Source: Metellina segmentata (Eukaryota; Arthropoda; Arachnida; Araneae; Tetragnathidae). From it: a stretch of 64,000 bases of DNA. This document shows positions 33,261 to 64,000 of this stretch, in pieces (within the stretch, counting starts at the first letter, position 1; every line of letters begins with the position of its first letter). The DNA lies in assembly GCA_947359465.1 (NCBI GenBank), contig OX375878.1, forward strand, positions 83,927,627-83,991,626, given 5' to 3'. The position numbers and the translations under genes are program-made. The notes under the pieces were generated by a model. It saw only the letters and a program-made list of their open reading frames with translations, searched no databases and was not told the origin of the DNA.

Positions 33261-34199
33261 AATAACAATGTGTTTTCATTTAAAGATGGTAAAAATTAAT
33301 TGTCTTTTGTTTCTGGGGAGAAGTTAGATTTTCTAATCAAATATACATACTTACCAAGATAAATACTGGATAATCACAAAAATGAAAGCATATTTTAATT
33401 TCTTACTTCTCAAAACATTTTAAGACATCTTGCTAAAGAAATTTGAAAAACTAATTTCACCTAATTTGGTAACTTCTAGTCTAGTAGGTTAAGAAATAGT
33501 AGTTTTAGCACTGGCAGTAATTTTCAAAACAGTGACAAATTTTTTACTTGACAATATCCGTTTAATGTAGCTGTCAATACCAGGCGATCAATTTTAATGA
33601 TTTTTATACAGTTTTACATAAATTTTTTCAGATGCTTTTAATAAGATGAGTGTTAAATTGGAAATAACACAAAATGTAAAATATCCCTATTTTTCAAGTT
33701 GTAATTCATCATTTTAAGTGAGAATGTGGTAGCTGAAAAGTATAAGCTTTAAAGAATAAAAATGTACTGACAGGGTGCAGAAGAAAATCTTATCAAATCA
33801 AATTACAGATAATTTTATTCAAAACTGAAAAAAAAAAAACATTTTTGATAATTATTTTAATTTTTAAATGATAATATGGTATTTAAACCGTATAAGCTTT
33901 AAAGAATAAAAATGTATGGATAGGGAACAGAAGAAAAACATAAAATAAAATCAACAACATGATTTTATTCAAAACTGATAAACTTTTTTGCTTAAATCAA
34001 ATTCTGCATTAAAAATCTATAGAATATTCATTCAATTGTTATTAATAAAGCAGTACAATTGAAACATACTAGGTTTAATAAATCAACAACTGTTGCATCA
34101 TATTTGATACATATATTTACATGACTATGCTTGTACTTTTTTAAAACAAGGCAACTTCCTAGAAAATTCACAGAATTGGGCTTCAATAATCTGGGCATG
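33261..34199 (-). other. Region downstream of ABHD18 with duplicated 115-bp block
   Basis: This holds the probable ABHD18 3' UTR and the sequence beyond it. Two diverged direct copies (33714-33828 and 33865-33977) share GTATAAGCTTTAAAGAATAA and a conserved GATTTTATTCAAAACTGA end. On the gene strand each carries an AATAAA-like signal. No other coding sequence is seen. Confidence 0.5.
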
Positions 34200-58375
<24,176 letters not shown>

Positions 58376-58621
58376 TTAGTCAAAAAATGAAAATAAAATT
58401 GTGTTATGATACAATAAATTTCATTAAGCAATACTTTTTATCATTTAAGAAAAAATATAAACAAAATATGATTGAACTTTGTTTTTATGTTAACTAAGAA
58501 TTTACAGTGTTTCTTTTGTAAATGTTCACTCATATTTTCTTCTATAAATAAAATACAAACATAACACATAAGTTGCATAAACAGTAATTTAAAAGATTAG
58601 TAACTAGAAAAGTTAACAAAA

Positions 58622-59994
58622 TACACTCATTGCCATAAAAATTTGAGCACCAAGAAAAAGTCGTCAAAATGAAACTAAATTTTACACATGTAAGTACTAC
58701 TTTGATATAAGTAAGTGATTAGAAAATCAAAGAAAAATGATCATTTACAAATGATCAAAAGTACAAATGAAAGGAAGTTTTAGTACTCTGTTGGACCCCC
58801 CCTCTAGCGTGAATGCACGATGCGATACGAGCGGGCATTGAGGCATACAAGTTCCGTATGATGTCCCGAGACATCTTGTTCCACAGTTGCTGTAAGCACG
58901 CCTCTAGTTCGACCAAACTCCTAGGGTGTCCAACTTGCCGCCCCAAATATGCTCGATTGGTGACAAATCTGGGGATCGAGTATGCCAGGGAAGGGTGGTA
59001 ATGTGGCGGAGGCAGTCTTGTGACATCCTTGCTGTGTGTGGCCGAGCATTGTCTTGTTGAAAAATGGCTTCTGGGAGCCCCTGCCATGAGTGGCATCACA
59101 TGTGGTTGAAGGATGTCATGGGCATACCACTGGGCTGGAATTGTGCCATGGATCAATATTAGGGGTGACCGTGAATCGTAAGCAATGGTACCCCATACCA
59201 TCACACCAGCTGTGGGAGCGGTGTGTCGCTGTTAAACAAAGGCAGGATTGAGGCACTCACTACTTGGCCTCCACACACGAACACATTTGTCATCACTTCT
59301 CAAATTGAATCTATATTCGTCACTGAAGACGACCTGGTTCCATTCCGTTGCAGTCCAATCCCGTTGTGTGCGACACCACTCCAAACGGAGGCGTCAGTGG
59401 GTGGGTGTCATTGGCAGCACACGTAATGGGCGCCACGATACCAGATGTCCTTTAGTCAGATGCCTTGCGATAGTTTGGGAAGACACAGGGGCCCGTAGTA
59501 AAGGTGCTGGCTGTGTCTGGATAGAGGCCAATGAGGCAGTTGGCTCTACGCGTGCGTTTCATATGATGTGACGGTCTTCTTGACGACTGGTCTGTCGAGG
59601 GCGTCCTGAGCCTGGTTGCCGTGTAAATGCCGTCTCTTCTGTCCACTAGTCTCAACACCTCCTCACAGTAAACTCAGAATGGGCTACTTGATGAGCTGAC
59701 CACCCAGCTTCCATCTTCCTGATGATTCTACCCCTCTCAAACTCTGACAGCTGCTCATATTGTCTTCGATGGTGGCGTAACGGCATGTCTACCTCAGCAA
59801 AAGATCAAGTACACTTAAACAAGCTCTGCTTACCTGTTTTAAACTCCAAGGAGAACAAAGTTCAACGCCCTCTAGTGGCATAACGCAGCATTTCTAATCA
59901 TTTGCATATCTTGCCGACATGTACCTTCATGCCAAGTTTTGTTACGATCCCACAATTATTTCTTAGTGCGAAAATTTTAATGGCGATGAGTGTA
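58622..59994 (-). mobile_element. Complete but dead Tc1-like element
   Basis: TACACTCATTGCCATAAAAA on the left and the inverted TACACTCATCGCCATTAAAA ending at 59994. The length of 1373 bp is slightly short for Tc1. Same family as the fragment at 17165. Confidence 0.88.
58780..59786 (-). pseudogene. Tc1-like transposase
   Basis: It starts MPLRHHRRQYEQLSEFERGR with the N-terminal helix-turn-helix, then SGRPRQTSRQEDRHI. The first catalytic region is TATEWNQVVFSDEYRFNL, followed by GVMVWGTIAYDSRSPLILI and a tail NLYASMPARIASCIHARGG. The second catalytic block is scrambled by frameshifts near 59030-59080 and several stops occur. Confidence 0.85.
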
Positions 59995-60459
59995 TGACTA
60001 CTAATAAATATCAAAAACCTTTATGAAGGCTCGAATTTTTTTTATATCTAATATGAAACAAATGGTGTATAACACTGGTGAACACTGAAATTGTTTCTCA
60101 GTTCAAAGAACCCAATCCTGAATGATTTCAATGTGCTGAACACGAACATTACCACAAAAAAAGTTCATTGGCTCTCATTGCAGAGATATGGATGTTTTGT
60201 CCATTATAGTATAGGTGCTATCACATAAAGTAATACAATTTAGTAAGGGAGACAAAACTGTTGCGGCCTATTTTATCATCCCTTTACACAAATAAGTTAT
60301 TGCATCATATACACCAGGTCTCTATTGGTGGCTTCAAGAAGGTGATTGTGCAAGAGCAAGCAATAGTTTATTTATAAATGCAAAGCCTTCATTTTTTCCA
60401 TACCTTTCAAGCTCTAGCTTACACGAGTGATTGTTACAGTGTAAAATCGATAGTAGTAA
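59995..60459. other. No gene recognised
   Basis: Nothing recognised; it may be the decayed upstream part of the repeat gene that follows. Confidence 0.4.
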
Positions 60460-61440
60460 TACCTCGTGACTGTGTTAATAACTTGTTATGTTTGCGGAGA
60501 AGTGACAAAGACTGGGTCCCACACTGTTGCCGCACTTGTGCAATAAATATTTCACAGTGGCTTAATGGTAAAAGAAAGGCAATGCTATTTGTTGTGTTCG
60601 TGATGTGAAGGGAACTGTCCAATCAATTTGATGACTGTTATTTCTGCATGGTATCAGTGACCAAGAAAAAGAGGTGGACAGGTGAATACCCTAACATACC
60701 ATCTGCTCTGCATACTGTCTCACTTGGTGAAAGACTCCCTATTCCATAGCCTCCTACAGATTTTTCTATTAGTTCAGACAAGGAGGATTGCACATATGTC
60801 CGTAAAATCTCCTAAACTGTCAACGTCCGTATGTACGACTATTTGCATTTTGATGAAACATCTGCACCACATAAACTTAGCTTGGATTAAAAGAACGATC
60901 TTGTTTGAGATTTGGATCTGTCCAAAAGCAAAGCAGAATTACTGGCCTCAAGACTTTGACAGTGGAATCTTCTCAAACAAATGCTTTGAGTGATTTCATT
61001 TTGCCACTGTCATCAGTCCTTCGAATATTTCTTTGGAAAATAAGAAAGCCTTGTGTTATGCTGCAAATTTTTATTAGCCTACTTTAAAAACTCAGCATTG
61101 CACATGAGCCCCATGAATGGTGGCTGTTTATAGACGCGTCAAAACTGAGTCTCAAAGTGGTTTTACTGCACAACGGGAACCAGCTTCCATCCATACTCAT
61201 CGGACATGCTGTCTTCATGAAGGAGACGTACAACAATCTAAAACTGCTATTGGAGAGGATAAACTACAGCACGTATGGCTGGGTGATCTGTGCTGACCTG
61301 AACGTTAGTGGCTTTGTTAATGGGTTTGCAGCAGGGATATACAAAATACTGTTGTTTTCTTTGTTTATGGAATAGCAGAGCAATCAATTTGCACTACATT
61401 AAAAAAGACTGGCCTTTGAGAGTATCTTTTAAGCCTGGAG
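60460..61440 (+). pseudogene. Multi-copy arthropod repeat gene, 5' part
   Basis: In shifting frames it reads DWVPHCCRTCAINISQWLNG, FDDCYFCMVSVTKKKRWTGE, YPNIPSALHTVS, SAPHKLSLD, DLDLSKSKAELLASRLQQWN-like, SFEYFFGK, VVLLHNGNQLPSILIGHA, MGLQQGYTKYCCFLCLWNSR and LHYIKKDWPLRVSFKPG. I recognise this order from many uncharacterised arthropod and cnidarian repeat proteins (CRTC..., NKAELLxSRLQQWN, LLHNGN..PSIPxAH, GYTKYCCFLCxWDSR). Function unknown; it is probably transposon-derived. Heavy decay. Confidence 0.65.
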
Positions 61441-61671
61441 CAGGGTGGCTAGAAAAATTGAAGTAAAAAGTTCCCTGATTTCTAGAGTATTTTTTATGAA
61501 ATTCCCTGAATTTCTCCATCTGTTCACGGAACAATTCCCCTGCCATAATGACAAACTCGACATTAGATGAACTAAAAATCTAGACTAATTAATGAATAAA
61601 AATAAGATTAGTAAAAAATATTTTTATTGTATACCACAATAGATCAGATAATTATTAAGTTATAGATAGAA

Positions 61672-62834
61672 TCTCTATTATTATAAAAGGAAGTGTTTGA
61701 CTGTGTGTCTCTATGTAGTGCCCTGACGATTCTATGGCACTTACAATAATGAGATTTGGCACACATGTAGTCCAAACTGTTTGCAATTTTTGGGTCCCGC
61801 CTGAATTTTAAAATTTAATCTAGAACTTTTTTAATTAATTTATTGGATTTTAAATATTGTTTTCTTTAGAATGGCAACAGTATAAAGAGAGGACAGATTC
61901 TAAATATATTTTTTCTATTTCATTTTCCGAACGATTTCAGCAGACGAACAAAATAATTAAAGTGTTAACTGGAGTTATGTAGTTTTTTTTCCTCATCTAG
62001 ATCGTTAAAGATAAGAGTAAAATATTCAACTTTTAACTGGAGTTATGTAGTTCTTTTTTCTGTCCTACATGGGTAAAGATAGAGTAAACATTTCAACAGA
62101 TTTAAAATCAGCGGAAAATTTTACATCAGATTGATACCTAATAATGATTTTTTTTAAACAAATAATTTTTCAATTGTAACTATTATATTTTTCCCATACG
62201 AGTTTGACCTTCGCTATTGAGAAATCACAGATTCCATTTTTTGTGCTCAAACAATTAGACCAAAGGGAAGCAAATAAAAATATAATTATTTAGTTCTTTT
62301 AAAAGAAATTGGGAGTGTTATTGATCGATTAAAAATTTCAACGAATTTGAAATCTGCGGAAAATTTTACACCAGATAGATACTTTACATTTGATTTTCTT
62401 TAAATAAATAATTTTCAATTGCAGCTTTTTTATTTTTGCAATACGAATATGGGCGCATTAGACAATGACGTCAAGACTTTTACGTCCTTTGGAATTGTCT
62501 TCGAGATTGCGAGCCCATGAAAAGAACTACCACTGGCAGGGATAATTTAACATTAGATCGATACTTTACACATTTGTGATTTTCTTTTAATAAATAATTT
62601 TTCAATTGAATAGTTATATTTTGGCAACGGATTGTGACGTCACGCCAATTGGATGTTTTCGTAGTTCGAATTTAGCTGCATTTGACAGTGACGAGGTCAT
62701 TACGACATTGCCCATGGTGTTGGTTTATGAAGCCAACCGAATGGAAATTTGCAGCAATCACTGGGGGTTAGTGATCAGTAGTCATGCCTGACCCCACGAA
62801 AAGAACTGTCACGGGCAATGTCATGCTGTGGTTA
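61672..62834 (+). mobile_element. Helitron-like non-autonomous element, nested
   Basis: Starts TCTCTATTATTATAAAAGGA after an A and ends near GCATGCTGTGGTTAG then T. It contains three copies of the GTTAAAGATxGAGTAAA / AAATTTTACACCAGAT module. It matches the element at 624-1578 in order, including TTTGGCACACATGTAG and TTGTGACGTCACGCCAATT. Confidence 0.6.
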
Positions 62835-63121
62835 GTATTTAATGTATTACATTTTTAACTATTTTGATGTGTTCCCAGCTGCCATGTTTGCCTCTAAAAC
62901 AATTTTGCTTTGTGATTGCTGCAAAATGGTTGCTTTTTTGGCAGCCAACTATTTCTGCCTCAACAACAAATTCTGCTTCAATTTTTCTTTTTAAAACATG
63001 CTTATTTTTTTTAGTTGTTTTTCTGTTGTTTCGTTGATTTGGCAAATCTTGCTCATGTATATGTTTCGTTTTCGAGGTCAGCTTTCCATAAGCATTAAAT
63101 TATGTTTTTTTTATTCCTACA

Positions 63122-63395
63122 ATTCAAGTTTCTATCTTTGCTATCGTTAAAGACAGAGTAAAAATTTCAATGGATTTCAAAACATCGTAAAATTATATGC
63201 CAGATCAATACAGAAACAGATTTATTACTTATTTACCATTGGTTTGTAAAATTTTATTTATTACATAGTTACATTTTTATTTCAAGAAAATCACATTTAA
63301 GGTATCGATCTAGTGTAAAATTTTCCGCAAATTGACCGTTGAAATTTTTACTCTATCTTCAACAATCTCAAAGAGAGAAACTTGAATTAGTGGAA
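63122..63395. repeat. Inverted Helitron-module pair
   Basis: CAAGTTTCTATCTTTGCTAT ... GAGTAAAAATTTCAATGG at 63125-63180 is matched in reverse by 63297-63392 (TGAAATTTTTACTCTATC ... GAAACTTGAATTAG). The arms are about 90 bp and diverged. Confidence 0.55.
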
Positions 63396-63764
63396 TAGAA
63401 AACATAATTTAAAGCATAAAAAAGGAGACCTTTAAAAACTCACATTAGAAAAACCCATGCTGCACTGCGGTAGACTTCAGTTACAGGATTTCTGGCCATT
63501 ACAGGTAAAATAAAACAGTATACATGACATACAACTCTTTTTTTAGTATGCTTACATAAAAAATACACTTTTCATTTTAATATTAAAAAAAAAATGGCGA
63601 TATTTTGATTTAAAAAGGTTTGGATGTTTCCACAGGGATTTGAAAAAGCAACCATTTGTAAAACAAAATTCCAATTTTTTCCCTGAGTAAAACGTTTAAA
63701 CGAAACTTCCGAGTTTTTCCAGAAAATGATTCTTTCCCGACTTCTTGGTTCTGTCGCCACCCTG

Positions 63765-64000
63765 CTGGAGAAATGAATGTACAGCACCCACCATTGTTAG
63801 AACCGCACAAAATCATCATTCCTCCTTCACGTATAAAGCTCGTCCTTATCAAAAACTTGGTAAAAGCCACAGATAAGAATGGATTGTCATTCAAGTACCC
63901 GTATAAAATATTCTCTTGTCTCAGTGAAGCCAAAATTAGGGTTGTACGGTCTCAGATTAAACAGCTCTACAGAGATTCCAAGTTTGAGAAAGTTCTTCAA
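63765..64000 (+). pseudogene. Multi-copy arthropod repeat gene, continuation (runs off window)
   Basis: GEMNVQHPPLLEPHKIIIPP, SRIKLVLIKNLVKATDKNG, LSFKYPYKIFSCLSEAKIRV then SQIKQLYRDSKFEKVLQ. It matches the family pattern ...EPxKIILPPLHIKLGLMKNFVKALDKxG...FPxLSEAKIKxGIFxGPQIRxLxxDxxFE. It is open to the window edge in one frame apart from a small deletion near GPQI. Confidence 0.75.

Larger units (their letters stand above)
61441..63764. mobile_element. hAT-like element with 6-bp TSD, split of the repeat gene
   Basis: The ends CAGGGTGGCTAGAAAAA and, inverted, CAGGGTGGCGACAGAACC are flanked by CTGGAG on both sides (61435-61440, 63765-63770). The host repeat gene reads on in frame across the junction: SFKPG, then GEMNVQHPPLLEPHKI. 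The interior carries Helitron-like DNA and no transposase. Confidence 0.8.

Noticed and set aside
63444..63499. Candidate ABHD18 first exon on the minus strand (MARNPVTEVYRSAAWVFL with GTGAGT donor and a fitting phase)
   Set aside because: It lies inside the hAT-like insertion 61441-63764, lacks the conserved GWG-P-E motif, and the residues before LFAFRK do not match the family. Phase agreement alone has a one-in-three chance.

Overview
The window looks like intergenic and intronic DNA from an animal genome, most likely an arthropod and plausibly a chelicerate such as a spider. It is AT-rich and densely packed with class II transposon remnants, and it carries one multi-exon host gene with long introns. 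The arthropod assignment is an inference. It rests on the style of the Tc1-like transposases, on the Helitron-like repeats, and on a multi-copy arthropod ORF family at the right edge. Nothing bacterial, no CRISPR array and no rRNA gene is present.

Host gene: the minus strand from 58343 to 34200 encodes ABHD18 (alpha/beta-hydrolase domain protein 18). Ten exons were placed by homology remembered from the family, by reading-frame phase and by splice sites. The N-terminal exon is not visible and probably lies beyond 64000. The serine nucleophile sits in a GISMG motif on one exon; the likely acid and base residues sit on the large penultimate exon. One intron (51579 to 50048) is not GT-AG. It starts ATATCCTTT and ends AC, the signature of a U12-type AT-AC minor-spliceosome intron, and it is followed by a 28-nt microexon.

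Left third (1-34 kb): this is a transposon graveyard. It holds Helitron-like non-autonomous elements (1-1578), pieces of several Tc1 lineages (3.1-8.5 kb), hairpin-rich GC repeats, a minisatellite (11.7-12.25 kb) and tRNA-derived SINEs. A 281-bp hairpin-containing tandem repeat (14.7-16.1 kb) has a 584-bp LTR element inserted in it. A 3.3-kb DNA transposon (18664-21984) has about 340-bp terminal inverted repeats, an 8-bp target duplication and one large degraded ORF; it sits inside an older mariner-like transposase. Further Tc1, hAT, Tigger/pogo and MITE copies follow up to 33.3 kb.

Right part (34-64 kb): the ABHD18 introns host a ZMYM1-like hAT relic, a TTAA-flanked piggyBac-type MITE and a nested element with TIR CAGGGGTGAAAA and a 6-bp target duplication. 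They also host a Tigger copy, a DD34D mariner and a Tc1 copy. From 60.4 kb to the end, a degraded plus-strand arthropod repeat gene is split by a 2.3-kb hAT-like insertion that is itself loaded with Helitron-like DNA.

Only ABHD18 looks like a functional gene. Every transposase reading frame seen here carries stops, frameshifts or deletions. Family names rest on remembered protein patterns, not on a search.
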